A stretch of DNA of 64,000 nt from Sphingomonas sp. OV641 (GTDB lineage: Bacteria; Pseudomonadota; Alphaproteobacteria; Sphingomonadales; Sphingomonadaceae): contig NZ_FNZB01000001.1 in the NCBI RefSeq assembly GCF_900109205.1, positions 1,488,001 to 1,552,000 of the forward strand, written 5' to 3'. Positions 27,069 to 37,376 of this stretch are shown here, in pieces; positions within the stretch are counted from its first letter, which is position 1, and the number at the start of each line of letters is the position of its first letter. Under the pieces are notes generated by a model. It was given only the letters and a program-made list of their open reading frames with translations. It was not told the DNA's origin and ran no database searches. The position numbers and the translations under genes were made by a program.

Positions 27069-27120
27069 CGAAACCTCTGCCCCTGCCCCCTCGTTGTTTC
27101 GGGCACGAAGGAGATCGATC

Positions 27121-27363
27121 ATGGCAGAGAATAGCCGCACCACCACCGCCCGCGATCATGACGACAAGGACGTGATCGAAGGGATGATCCCGGCCGGCGA
27201 GGCACAGACCGGCACCAGCGGCGGTGCGCTGGCCCGCGACATCGGCTCGAAGGCGGATCTGAAGCAGGTGGACGACCCGGACGGCACTACCCGCGCCACC
27301 AAACAGGATGACATCGACGCCGATGTCGCGCTGCCCAGCGACCGGCGCGGCAGCAACGGCTGA
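27121..27363 (+). CDS. Small hydrophilic protein, unknown
   Basis: 80 residues, strongly acidic and glycine/threonine rich, with no membrane segment. A clear AAGGAG lies 8 bp ahead of the ATG. The composition (DHDDKDVIEGM, DDIDADVALPSD) resembles short disordered stress-type proteins, but no family is recognised. Confidence 0.65.
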   Translation: MAENSRTTTARDHDDKDVIEGMIPAGEAQTGTSGGALARDIGSKADLKQVDDPDGTTRATKQDDIDADVALPSDRRGSNG

Positions 27364-27400
27364 TTGACGCCGGCGCCCCCAGCGCCGATGGCGCTGGGGC

Positions 27401-28240
27401 ATGGCGAGCGACGACACCCCCACCCGCAACATCGCGCTGCTGATCGACGCGGACAATGCCAGCTGGCACGCGATCGACCCGGTGCTCACCGTTCTTGCCG
27501 AACTCGGCACGGTCAACATCCGCCGCGTTTACGGCAATTGGTCCAAGCCGGCGCTGAGCGGCTGGCGCGAGATGACGATCAAGCACGGCATTGAGCCGCA
27601 GCAGCAGTTCGACATCACCAAGGGCAAGAACGCCACCGACATGAAGATGACCATCGATGCGATGGACCTTCTGTTCCGCGGGCGGGTCGAGGGCTTTGGC
27701 ATCATGTCCTCGGACTCGGACTTCATGCCTCTGGCGACGCGGCTGCGGCAGGATGGCCTGCCCGTTTATGGCTTCGGCCAAGCCAAGACACCCGAAGGCT
27801 TCAAGCGCGCCTGCACCCGCTTCATCGACGTCGACAAGCTGATGGCGGCGGAGGCGGACGAAGCCAAGCAGACCCCGCCTCCGGCTCCTCCCCCGGTAAA
27901 GGATCCGCCCACCGGAGCCGCGTCCAGCGCGCGAAGCAAGGAACCGGAACCGGCTTCCCCGCCGGTGCCGGCTGCAACGCAAGAGCCGGCGGCGCCGGCC
28001 GCCCCTGCGTCCATCGACGAGGAACTGGTGAAGCTTCTGATCGACGCTTATTCCGCGGTTAAGCGCGATGAAAAAGGCTTCGTCAGCCTGTCCGCCATGG
28101 GGCAGCTTGCGGCGAACCGCTCAAGCTTTGACGTGCGCAACTATGGCTACAAGCGCCTGTCGGACTTGATTGCCGCCGTCCCCAATTTCAATACCGAGCG
28201 GCGTGAAGACGGCCGCGTTTTCGTGCGTAGGGTGCGTTGA
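27401..28240 (+). CDS. NYN-domain (LabA-like) protein with C-terminal OST-HTH domain
   Basis: 279 residues. The N-terminal 145 residues are a NYN/PIN-like nuclease domain with the acidic residues of the active site in LIDADNAS, ATDMKMTIDAMD and SSDSDFMPLA. A Pro/Ala linker (about 148-205) leads to an OST-HTH/LOTUS domain (EELVKLLIDAYSAV ... RLSDLIAAVPNF) expected to bind RNA. The pairing suggests an RNA-cleaving or RNA-binding protein. Its stop overlaps the start of the M28 peptidase gene (TGATG). Confidence 0.88.
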   Translation: MASDDTPTRNIALLIDADNASWHAIDPVLTVLAELGTVNIRRVYGNWSKPALSGWREMTIKHGIEPQQQFDITKGKNATDMKMTIDAMDLLFRGRVEGFGIMSSDSDFMPLATRLRQDGLPVYGFGQAKTPEGFKRACTRFIDVDKLMAAEADEAKQTPPPAPPPVKDPPTGAASSARSKEPEPASPPVPAATQEPAAPAAPASIDEELVKLLIDAYSAVKRDEKGFVSLSAMGQLAANRSSFDVRNYGYKRLSDLIAAVPNFNTERREDGRVFVRRVR

Positions 28241-29865
28241 TGAAGAACAAGATCGCTTATCTCCTGCCGCTGATCGCCATCTCGGCTGCCGAACCACCCC
28301 GGACCGATCCGGCCAAGCTGTCGGCGATGGTGAAGGAGCTCGCCTCCGACCCGTTTGGTGGCCGTGCCCCCGGTACAGATGGCGAGAAGAAGACGATCGA
28401 GTGGGCGATCGCCCGTTTCAAGGCACTGGGGCTGGAGCCGGGCGGGCCGGACGGCGCCTGGACGCAGAAAGTGCCGCTGATCCACACTCGCCTGGGCGAC
28501 GGACCGGTGATGTTCGGCGCGACCAAGCTTGTTCAGGGCACCGACGTGGCGCTGACCACGGTTCGCCCGGATGCTGCGGTCTCGATCGCAGACGCGCCGC
28601 TCGTCTTCGTCGGCTACGGCGTCAGCGCGCCCGAAGCGCAGTGGGATGATTTCAAGGGCGTGGACCTGAAGGGCAAGATCGCCGTCTTCCTTGTCAACGA
28701 TCCCGACTTCGAGGCACCCGCCGGGGTCGATGCCAAGGGCCGCTTCGGCGACAAGCGCATGACCTATTACGGTCGCTGGACCTACAAGTACGAAGAGGCG
28801 GCACGTCGCGGCGCAGTTGGTGCGCTGATCGTCCACGACACCGCCGGCGCAGGCTATCCCTGGTCGACCGCCAACGCCTCAAACGGCGAGAATTACGATA
28901 TCGTCCGCGGCCCCGAGGACCAGCGTATCGCCCTGCAGGGCTGGCTGTCCGCCGAAGCTGCCGATCGCCTGTTCACCGCCGAAAAGCTGGATCTCGCCGC
29001 GCTGCGCTTGCAGGCCCGCTCCGCCGCCTTCAAGCCCGTCCCGCTCAAGGCGCGCTTCACGGCGCAGCTCCCGGTGGCGGTCGATCGGATCGAGAGCGCC
29101 AATGTCATCGCCAAGATCCCTGGCCGGGTAAAGCCGGCCGAGACCGTGCAGTTCGCCGCGCATTGGGACGCCTATGGCGAAGGCCCGCCCGATGCGCAGG
29201 GCCGCACCATCCGCCCCGGCGCGAATGACGATGCGCTCGGCGTTGCCGGGGTGATGGAGCTCGCCCGGCTGTTCAAGGCTGGCCCTGCGCCCGACCGCAC
29301 GCTCGTCTTCGCCTTGTGGACCGCCGAGGAACGCGGCCTGCTCGGCTCCGAATGGTTTGCCACCCGCCCCACCGCGCCGCTGGAAAAGACCGTCGCCAAC
29401 CTGACGCTCGACATTCTTCAGACAGCCGGTGAGGCGAAGGACGTGATCCTGGTCGGCGCCGGCCAATCCTCGCTCGAGGATCTGCTGACCGACGCGGCGC
29501 GCGCGCAGAACCGCGTCGTCACGCCGGAGACCGCCAGCGAGCGCGGCCTCTTCTACCGCGCAGACCACTTTTCGGTCGTGCGCCGCGGCGTTCCCGCGCT
29601 GCAGCTGATGGCACTCGGCGGCGCGAGCGACATGCGCGTCGGCGGGCGGGAAGCGGGGCAGAAGTGGCTCGACGCCTACATGGCCTGCTATCACAAGACC
29701 TGCGACGCTTGGGCGCCGGACTGGAACTTCACCGGCGCGGCGCAGGATGTCGACCTGTTCCACACGATGGGCCAGCGGCTCTCCAAGGCAGGAGTCTGGC
29801 CCGAATGGCGCCCCGCATCGGAATTCCGCGCCATCCGCGCCAAGAGCGCCGATCAGCGCCAATAG
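28240..29865 (+). CDS. M28 family zinc aminopeptidase
   Basis: 541 residues with an N-terminal export signal (MKNKIAYLLPLIAISAA), a PA insert domain (about 100-280) and the M28 peptidase core: AHWDAYG, ANDDALGVAGVMELA, LWTAEERGLLGSEW and the late FYRADHFSV. It is probably a periplasmic aminopeptidase. It is translationally coupled to the NYN gene, which appears to be chance operon sharing. Confidence 0.9.
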   Translation: MKNKIAYLLPLIAISAAEPPRTDPAKLSAMVKELASDPFGGRAPGTDGEKKTIEWAIARFKALGLEPGGPDGAWTQKVPLIHTRLGDGPVMFGATKLVQGTDVALTTVRPDAAVSIADAPLVFVGYGVSAPEAQWDDFKGVDLKGKIAVFLVNDPDFEAPAGVDAKGRFGDKRMTYYGRWTYKYEEAARRGAVGALIVHDTAGAGYPWSTANASNGENYDIVRGPEDQRIALQGWLSAEAADRLFTAEKLDLAALRLQARSAAFKPVPLKARFTAQLPVAVDRIESANVIAKIPGRVKPAETVQFAAHWDAYGEGPPDAQGRTIRPGANDDALGVAGVMELARLFKAGPAPDRTLVFALWTAEERGLLGSEWFATRPTAPLEKTVANLTLDILQTAGEAKDVILVGAGQSSLEDLLTDAARAQNRVVTPETASERGLFYRADHFSVVRRGVPALQLMALGGASDMRVGGREAGQKWLDAYMACYHKTCDAWAPDWNFTGAAQDVDLFHTMGQRLSKAGVWPEWRPASEFRAIRAKSADQRQ

Positions 29866-29954
29866 CCAACACAGCTAGATCTCATCCACCCCGGTTGAAG
29901 CGCCTCGCCGGCGAAGGCCGCTCTGCATCGAGATGAGTTGACCAAACTCTAATG

Positions 29955-29991
29955 AAAAGGCCCGCCGCGGCATCAGCCGGGCGGGCCTTTT
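29955..29991. terminator. Bidirectional intrinsic terminator
   Basis: AAAAGGCCCGCC (29955-29966) pairs with GGCGGGCCTTTT (29980-29991). A and T runs on both sides make it usable from both strands, ending the M28 gene and the convergent ettA transcript. Confidence 0.88.
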
Positions 29992-30039
29992 CCTTGATCC
30001 ACCGTCACCCCGGCCAGCCAGGGTGACGATCAGGCCGGA

Positions 30040-31719
<1,680 letters not shown>

Positions 31720-31825
31720 GGGTCGCCTGTCGCTCCGTAGACTGGAATGGCTGAGAATTGTGGGCGGGCATGTAATGATGCGACAGGCCGTTGGCAAACT
31801 TGGCGCGGCAACTTACGCGAGCTTC

Positions 31826-33232
31826 ATGATCAGCCGCCTCACCCTCGCCGCCGCCCTTCTCGCCACTTCAGCGCCCGTCCTGGCCCAGCGCGCCGCACCG
31901 CCGGCGCCCGTTCGGGTGGATCCGCAGGTCGCCGCCCTGCGCGATGCCGCGCTGAAGGACGACGTGGCCTATGACATTGTCGAGGGCATGACGACGGAGG
32001 TGGGCCAGCGCCTCGCCGGAACGGAGGCGGAGGCGCGCGCGCGGGTCTGGAGCGCCGCAAAGCTGAAGGCACTTGGCTTCAAGAACGTCCGCATCGAAAC
32101 CTATCGCATGCCCGTATGGATGCGCGGCGAGGAGCGCGGCGAGATCGTGGCGCCTGTTCCGCAGAAGCTTCATCTCGCGGCGCTCGGCAATTCCGGCGCC
32201 ACACCAGCAACTGGCCTAGAGGCCGATGTCGTGATCTTCGCGAGCTATGGCGATCTCGCCGCCGCGCCGGACGGCAGCCTTGCGGGCAAGATCGCCTATG
32301 TCGGCAATGCGATGATGAAGACGCAGGACGGCTCAAGCTATGGCCAGGCCGGTGTCGCCCGCTTCGCTGGCCCGGCCCTCGCCGCCAGGAAGGGCGCGGC
32401 CGCCATCGTGATCCGCTCGATCGGGACGGATACGCATCGTCTGCCGCACACCGGCACGACCAATTTCCCCGAAGGCACCACGGCCATTCCCGCCGCCGCT
32501 CTGTCGGTGCCCGATGCCAAGCTGATCGAGGCCCTGGCGAAACGTGGCAAGCCGATCCGCATGAAGCTGCTGCTGACGCCCCGCCAGGTTGGTGAGCAGG
32601 AATCCGGCAATGTCATCGCCGAAGTCCCGGGCAGCGATCCGAACGCCGGCATTGTCCTTGTCGGCGGCCATCTCGACAGCTGGGATCTCGCGACTGGCGC
32701 GATTGACGACGCCAGCGGCGTGGCGATCACCGCCGCCGCAGCGAAGCGGATCCTCGACAGCGGCAAGCGCCCCCGCCGCACCATCCGCGTGGTCTGGTTC
32801 GGCGCGGAGGAAGTCGGCGGCTTTGGCGGACGCGATTATGCCGCGCGGCACGGTCAGGAGCGCCACGCCCTTGCCGCCGAAAGCGATTTCGGCGCGGACA
32901 AGGTCTGGCGGCTGGGCGTGACTTTGCCCGATACGGCCAAGCCAATGGGCGACCGTCTCGCCGCGGCGCTGGCGCCGCTCGGGATCGTGCGCGGCAATGG
33001 GCCGGGCGGCAGCGGCGCCGACATCGGGCCCACCGTGGCGCTTGGCGTCGCCGGCGTTGACCTGAACCAGTCCGGTCTCGACTATTTCGATACGCACCAC
33101 ACCCCCGATGACACGCTTGACCGGGTCGATCCCGAGAATCTGCGCCAGAATGTCGCCGCGTGGACGGCGATGCTGGCCGTTGTGGCCAATGCGCCGGAGG
33201 AAATCGGGCCGGTTGAGCGGCAAAAACGCTGA
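31826..33232 (+). CDS. M28 family metallopeptidase
   Basis: 468 residues with a signal peptide (MISRLTLAAALLATSAPVLAQ). The zinc site is visible as GGHLDSWD, GAIDDASGVAITAAAA, WFGAEEVGGFGG and, near the C terminus, YFDTHHTPDDT. It has the PA-domain plus peptidase layout of carboxypeptidase-Q-like secreted enzymes. It is divergent from ettA. The ATG is set by the signal peptide; earlier in-frame starts overlap ettA. Confidence 0.9.
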   Translation: MISRLTLAAALLATSAPVLAQRAAPPAPVRVDPQVAALRDAALKDDVAYDIVEGMTTEVGQRLAGTEAEARARVWSAAKLKALGFKNVRIETYRMPVWMRGEERGEIVAPVPQKLHLAALGNSGATPATGLEADVVIFASYGDLAAAPDGSLAGKIAYVGNAMMKTQDGSSYGQAGVARFAGPALAARKGAAAIVIRSIGTDTHRLPHTGTTNFPEGTTAIPAAALSVPDAKLIEALAKRGKPIRMKLLLTPRQVGEQESGNVIAEVPGSDPNAGIVLVGGHLDSWDLATGAIDDASGVAITAAAAKRILDSGKRPRRTIRVVWFGAEEVGGFGGRDYAARHGQERHALAAESDFGADKVWRLGVTLPDTAKPMGDRLAAALAPLGIVRGNGPGGSGADIGPTVALGVAGVDLNQSGLDYFDTHHTPDDTLDRVDPENLRQNVAAWTAMLAVVANAPEEIGPVERQKR

Positions 33233-33361
33233 AACGGTTCGTCGCGAACCTTGCTGTGAGATGAATTTCCGATTGACCCACCGGATTGGTGCGGTATTTG
33301 CCGGGGCTCGCGACGGCAAACGGGTCGGCCGCGAAACGAATTAATGCTTGGGAGCATTCGA

Positions 33362-33628
33362 ATGAAGAAGATCGTTCTGATCGCTGCCGCCGCCGGCCTG
33401 ATGTCCGTGGCTGCTTGCTCGAAGTCGCCGGAGGCCGCCGCGGTCGAGAACAACGCCGACATGATGGCCGACAACATGGAAATGATGGCGGACAACCTGG
33501 AGGATCTGGCTGACAACTCGGCGAATGCCGTTGCTGCCGAGGGCCTCGAGAACGCTGCCGACAACATGGAAGACGCTGCGGACAACGTCCGTGACGTCGC
33601 CGAAGAGCGTGCAGACAACCTCCAGTAA
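33362..33628 (+). CDS. Small lipoprotein with DN-repeat helix
   Basis: 88 residues. Lipoprotein signal MKKIVLIAAAAGLMSVAAC with a good lipobox (VAAC). The mature chain is almost wholly a repeat of ADN/MxDN-type heptads (NNADMMADNMEMMADNLEDL...), expected to form an amphipathic acidic coiled coil resembling Lpp-like or circumsporozoite-type sphingomonad lipoproteins. GGAG precedes the ATG. The function is unknown. Confidence 0.75.
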   Translation: MKKIVLIAAAAGLMSVAACSKSPEAAAVENNADMMADNMEMMADNLEDLADNSANAVAAEGLENAADNMEDAADNVRDVAEERADNLQ

Positions 33629-33668
33629 GGCGGTTGCGGGCTGAATAGGCCCGTTCTTCTGAAGAAAC

Positions 33669-33705
33669 AGGCGCTCCTGCCGTTGGCGGGGGCGCCTTTT
33701 CTTTT
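33669..33705 (+). terminator. Intrinsic terminator after the small lipoprotein gene
   Basis: AGGCGCtCCtGCC pairs with GGCggGGGCGCCT around a short loop and runs into TTTTCTTTT. It ends 41 to 77 bp after the lipoprotein stop codon. Confidence 0.85.
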
Positions 33706-33770
33706 CCAACAGTTCCCGCGCGATTGGCATTGCCGGCAACGCCCGCAGCTTATAGTCAGTCGCGACGCGG

Positions 33771-33843
33771 GGGCCTGTAGCTCAACGGTTAGAGCTGGCC
33801 GCTCATAACGGCTAGGTTGCGGGTTCGAGTCCTGCCGGGCCCA
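33771..33843 (+). tRNA. tRNA with CAT anticodon, probably Ile2
   Basis: Cloverleaf: acceptor GGGCCTG/CGGGCCC, D arm GCTC...GAGC, anticodon loop CTCATAA, T arm GCGGG-TTCGAGT-CCTGC. CAT can be Met or lysidine-modified Ile2; the GGGCC acceptor and A discriminator favour Ile2. The 3' CCA is not encoded (CCG follows). Confidence 0.88.
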
Positions 33844-33894
33844 CCGCGTCTTCACTTGCGCAAGGCCGCAACAACGCCTAGCGAACGCGAGCGT

Positions 33895-33972
<78 letters not shown>

Positions 33973-33978
33973 CCGCAT

Positions 33979-33997
33979 CTAAGTCTCTGATTTCGTG
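33979..33997 (+). repeat. Left copy of att-flanking 19-bp inverted repeat
   Basis: CTAAGTCTCTGATTTCGTG matches the reverse complement of 59370-59388 at 16 of 19 positions. In the circular form the two copies would flank the att core, as expected of integrase or accessory-factor sites. Confidence 0.6.
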
Positions 33998-34023
33998 TCT
34001 TAACGACGGCGATTAGGGACGGT

Positions 34024-34055
34024 TGTACCCCCGACTGTACCCCTCGCTGTACCCC
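34024..34055 (+). repeat. Three TGTACCCC boxes at 12-bp period, left arm
   Basis: TGTACCCC begins at 34024, 34036 and 34048. The same boxes with the same spacing and orientation occur at 59312. They lie just upstream of the integrase start and are candidate integrase arm-type sites, possibly also an autoregulatory operator. Confidence 0.7.
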
Positions 34056-34068
34056 CTGGGGTGGCGGA

Positions 34069-36072
34069 ATGGGTTTCTCGAACGTGGCGCTGCGCGGCAG
34101 CAGCTACTGGTGGCGGAAAAAAATGACGGTCGCCGGCGTGCAGTTAACGCTGGCGTTACCGATCGGCGCAATGAGCTACAAAGACGCGCGGGTTATCGCC
34201 TTGCGCCTGGGTTCGGCCGCGGAAGCGTTGCGCATGGGATATGGTCAGTCGTCGTCGGGCGTCAGCCCCGATCAGCTCAAGCGGGTGTTCAGCGACGCCC
34301 TGCGCTGGCAATTGCAGCGCATCCTTGAGGATCAGGGCGGTAGCCAAACTCCTGCGGGTGATCATGCCACGATGAACTCGCTTTACGCTGAGGCATGGCG
34401 CTTCCTGTCCAGACACGGGATTGCGGCGAAATGGACGCTCGACGAGTATAACCGCTTGGTCGATTCGGGGTGGAGCCCCGCCAGTGCGAAGTCGATCGGC
34501 GACCTGGTGTTCAATCTCCAGACCGGAGTGCCTGTCTCGCACGTCCAGATGGATGCCTACGTCACCACCTTTGGGATCGCGGCGACAGACGGCAATTTGG
34601 ATAAGATGCGGCGAACGGTGTGCGCTGCCAATGCTGCGGCTTGTCGCGAGGCAACCGCGCACCTGTCGTTGGACGCGGATGTCGCCGCCGACTGGATTGA
34701 CGACGCGTTGATGGATGACGCGCCGTTCGCGTGGGAGACGCCGTCAGCGCCTGCCGAGCCATCCCCGCACCTTGTGCCAATGGCGACCGATGCGTCAGAA
34801 CCAGCGCATACGTCTCCCATCCCTGATCCAGTCAAGCCGAAGAAGCGCCTGCTTGATGCCGCCGAAGAGTGCATCGCCGCCTACGAGCGGGAGAAAGCGT
34901 GGAGCGCAGATACGATGAAGCAGGTGCGCACTGCCATCCGCCTCTTCGATTATGCCTGCGGCGGAGACGTGCACATCGAGGACATCGGGCAGCGGCACGT
35001 CTCCGCGTTCATCGAGCTCTGCCAAAAGCTGCCGAACCGCTGGGGGCGGACGAAGGCGGAACAGGCGGGCGGCATCGCTGCCAGCCTGGAACGCGCGACG
35101 ACCATGCCCGCGGATGAGCTCGGGACGTCGCAGGATACCATCAACAAGCACCTCACCTGGATAACGTCCGTCCTGAAGCACGCCGCGGGTGCAACCGAGG
35201 CGGAAGGTCATCGCCCTGCCCAGCCGATCACGTTCGAAACCGCTCGTCAGGGTGTGGGCAAGAAGAACCGCAAAGCGCGAAAGCGAGACCGCGACAAGCG
35301 CATCAACTGGACCAAGGAAGAGGTACGGCGGCTCTTATCCGCCCCCATGTGGACGGGATCTGCCGCTATCGACAAGCGCTTCGAATCCGGCGACCAGATC
35401 ATCCACGACGCCTGGTACTGGTTGCCGTTGATGCTACCGCTCTATGGTGGCCGCAGTTCGGAACTGGCTGGATTGGCGTTGACTGAGGTTCACGAAGACG
35501 AGCCAATCCCATATCTTCAAATCGATTATACCGAGGACCGCGCGCTCAAGAACGTCCAATCGGTTCGCAAGCTGCCGATCCACCCTGAACTTATCCGCTT
35601 GGGCTTTATCGATTACATTCGAGAGATTCGTGCGGCCAAATGCAAAATGCTTTTTCCCGAGATGGACTCGCCTAACGCGAAGACCTTCGCCAGCACCTTT
35701 TACAAGAGCATCTTTGAGCCGTGGCGAACATGGGCGTTCCCGGAAGGAACATCAGCGCGTCGCCGGGTGCGTGGCGCATGGAAGGACAAGGACGTCCACA
35801 GCTTTCGTGGAACTGCAACGTCGATGCTAAAGGGCGTGGTCCAGGACAGTGTGCGCTGCGACATCTTCGGCCATGAGGGCGACACGGAAACGGCTCGCAC
35901 TTACGACGAAGAGGCGGAACTCTCGATCAAGCTGGACGCGCTGAACTTCACCACACCCTTCACGCAACATATAACCGCGAACCTGCCGATACGGATCAGG
36001 CCGAAGGACCGGCTCCGCCATGGCGTGCGCGCACCAAGACAGAAGAGTCGACTCGGGCGACCGGAGGTCTAA
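34069..36072 (+). CDS. int: Tyrosine site-specific integrase
   Basis: 667 residues, larger than lambda-type integrases. The C-terminal catalytic domain shows the first Arg in YGGRSSELAG, then HSFRGT (His-x-x-Arg), GHEG and the nucleophile in ARTYDEEAE. The N-terminal part (about 1-250) is presumed to carry arm-binding and core-binding regions; a linker with many prolines lies at about 222-262. It would catalyse integration into tRNA-Pro and, with an excisionase not identified here, excision. It starts 97 bp from attL and points inward. Confidence 0.93.
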   Translation: MGFSNVALRGSSYWWRKKMTVAGVQLTLALPIGAMSYKDARVIALRLGSAAEALRMGYGQSSSGVSPDQLKRVFSDALRWQLQRILEDQGGSQTPAGDHATMNSLYAEAWRFLSRHGIAAKWTLDEYNRLVDSGWSPASAKSIGDLVFNLQTGVPVSHVQMDAYVTTFGIAATDGNLDKMRRTVCAANAAACREATAHLSLDADVAADWIDDALMDDAPFAWETPSAPAEPSPHLVPMATDASEPAHTSPIPDPVKPKKRLLDAAEECIAAYEREKAWSADTMKQVRTAIRLFDYACGGDVHIEDIGQRHVSAFIELCQKLPNRWGRTKAEQAGGIAASLERATTMPADELGTSQDTINKHLTWITSVLKHAAGATEAEGHRPAQPITFETARQGVGKKNRKARKRDRDKRINWTKEEVRRLLSAPMWTGSAAIDKRFESGDQIIHDAWYWLPLMLPLYGGRSSELAGLALTEVHEDEPIPYLQIDYTEDRALKNVQSVRKLPIHPELIRLGFIDYIREIRAAKCKMLFPEMDSPNAKTFASTFYKSIFEPWRTWAFPEGTSARRRVRGAWKDKDVHSFRGTATSMLKGVVQDSVRCDIFGHEGDTETARTYDEEAELSIKLDALNFTTPFTQHITANLPIRIRPKDRLRHGVRAPRQKSRLGRPEV

Positions 36073-36142
36073 CGGCCTTCGAGCATCAATGCGGAGTGCC
36101 CGAATGGTCGAGGCGGCCGACATAGGCCGGCCGCCCGTTTGC

Positions 36143-36637
36143 TCACGCCGCCAGCGCCAGGTCGTTGATCTCGACCTGACCGGTGACATCGACCCCCCGT
36201 TCCACCAGGCGCCGGAGCCGCGTTTCGGCCCGAGCGATCCCCTCGTCTGTATCGGCCGGCTTCTTGTCCACGTGGATGATCTCGCCCGGCGCGAGACGGA
36301 AGCCGCCGCGCACATGCGGCTGCGGCAGGATCACCGCGCGCGACCCCGTGCGCGGCAACCACAAGCGGCAGTCGACCTGCGACCAGCAGATGTTGCCGCG
36401 CGCGACGATGATTGAAAGGTCGGTCATGCGGACGCTGTCGCCTGTCCCCTCGAAGGCAAGGTGCAGCATGTCGACGTTCGTCTGCTTGGCGATCTGGCCA
36501 AGCTGGACACGCGCCGATAGATCGAGCGCACTGCCAGCGAGGATCGCCACCGACGGCTTCAAACGGCGGCTGCCGAGCAGCATCGAGGAAACGGCGGCGA
36601 CGTGGGCGCGGATGATGTCGTTGTGATCGTTGGTCAT
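36143..36637 (-). CDS. Hypothetical protein of the mobilization module
   Basis: 164 residues, no signal or membrane segment. It has a predicted helical N terminus (HNDIIRAHVAAVSSMLLGSRR) and a beta-rich middle with two cysteines-containing strands (NICWSQVDCRLWLP). GGAAGAAG precedes the ATG. No family is recognised. It is transcribed in the direction of the relaxase genes, convergent with the integrase, so a role in element maintenance or regulation is possible but unproven. Confidence 0.6.
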   Translation of the reverse strand: MTNDHNDIIRAHVAAVSSMLLGSRRLKPSVAILAGSALDLSARVQLGQIAKQTNVDMLHLAFEGTGDSVRMTDLSIIVARGNICWSQVDCRLWLPRTGSRAVILPQPHVRGGFRLAPGEIIHVDKKPADTDEGIARAETRLRRLVERGVDVTGQVEINDLALAA

Positions 36638-36740
36638 TGGCTTCTTCCATTTTCGTCCCCACCATCGGGGACACCTTCACCCACCCTCCCCTTCGCCCCC
36701 GGCAGGTGGCGGGAGCCTTCACGCGGCTCCCGCCTTCGCT

Positions 36741-37376
36741 TCAGCGTCCGCGGAACTGCGGCGCCCAGGCTTCGTGGAATCCCTGCCACTCCCGCTGGAA
36801 GCTGGTCTGCGCGTCCTTGGCGGTGAGATCGCGGTGCAATTCCGCCCATCCCGACGCCCGGTGAACCCGCGCGAGCACGATGCAATGCGCATGCGGGCGC
36901 CGCGCCGACAGCTCGTCGCCCGGGCTGTGCACCACGGTCATGCTGGTTAGCCGCCGCTCCAGCGCGAGGTGCTGAAGCGCATAGGCACCCACCAGCGACA
37001 GGATGTCGGCTGCCTGCCAATCGTGCGCGAAGCGCATCGTCAGTACGACCGCCAGCAGCTTCTGGTGCGGCTTGATCTTCGCGTCATAGCTGTGGAAGAT
37101 CTGCTCGAGCGCGTCCGGCTCGAGCGCCACACCGGGCGCCGGCACCACCCGGCTGGTCGTGCAGGTGATCGGCCACAGACCATCCGGTCCCCATGCGGCG
37201 TCGACAGGTCGGCTAGGTTGCAACTTGGCCCGCGCCAAGTCAGCGGTGAGGTTGCGTTTCCCTTTTGCCTTGGGACGTAGCAGCGCCAGACCAAAGTCGG
37301 GCATGGAGCCGAGCGGATCGTCGTAGAGCATCGTGTCCACGGCGGCCGGGCTGATCCACGCAAGCGGGGCGCCCAT
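36741..37376 (-). CDS. Hypothetical protein with an H-x-H motif
   Basis: 211 residues. The C-terminal half contains RPHAHCIVLARVHRASGW, a His-hydrophobic-His pattern on a predicted beta strand reminiscent of HUH endonucleases, but no catalytic tyrosine context is recognisable. The N-terminal region (MGAPLAWISPAAVDTMLYDD) is unlike known families. Its ATG overlaps the stop of the upstream gene (ATGA). It lies within the mobilization module; assignment as a replication or nicking protein is speculation. Confidence 0.6.
   Translation of the reverse strand: MGAPLAWISPAAVDTMLYDDPLGSMPDFGLALLRPKAKGKRNLTADLARAKLQPSRPVDAAWGPDGLWPITCTTSRVVPAPGVALEPDALEQIFHSYDAKIKPHQKLLAVVLTMRFAHDWQAADILSLVGAYALQHLALERRLTSMTVVHSPGDELSARRPHAHCIVLARVHRASGWAELHRDLTAKDAQTSFQREWQGFHEAWAPQFRGR

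Noticed and set aside
34023..34328. Small frame starting MYPRLYPSLYPLGW before the integrase
   Set aside because: The peptide is just the translation of the TGTACCCC boxes and then runs out of frame with the integrase.
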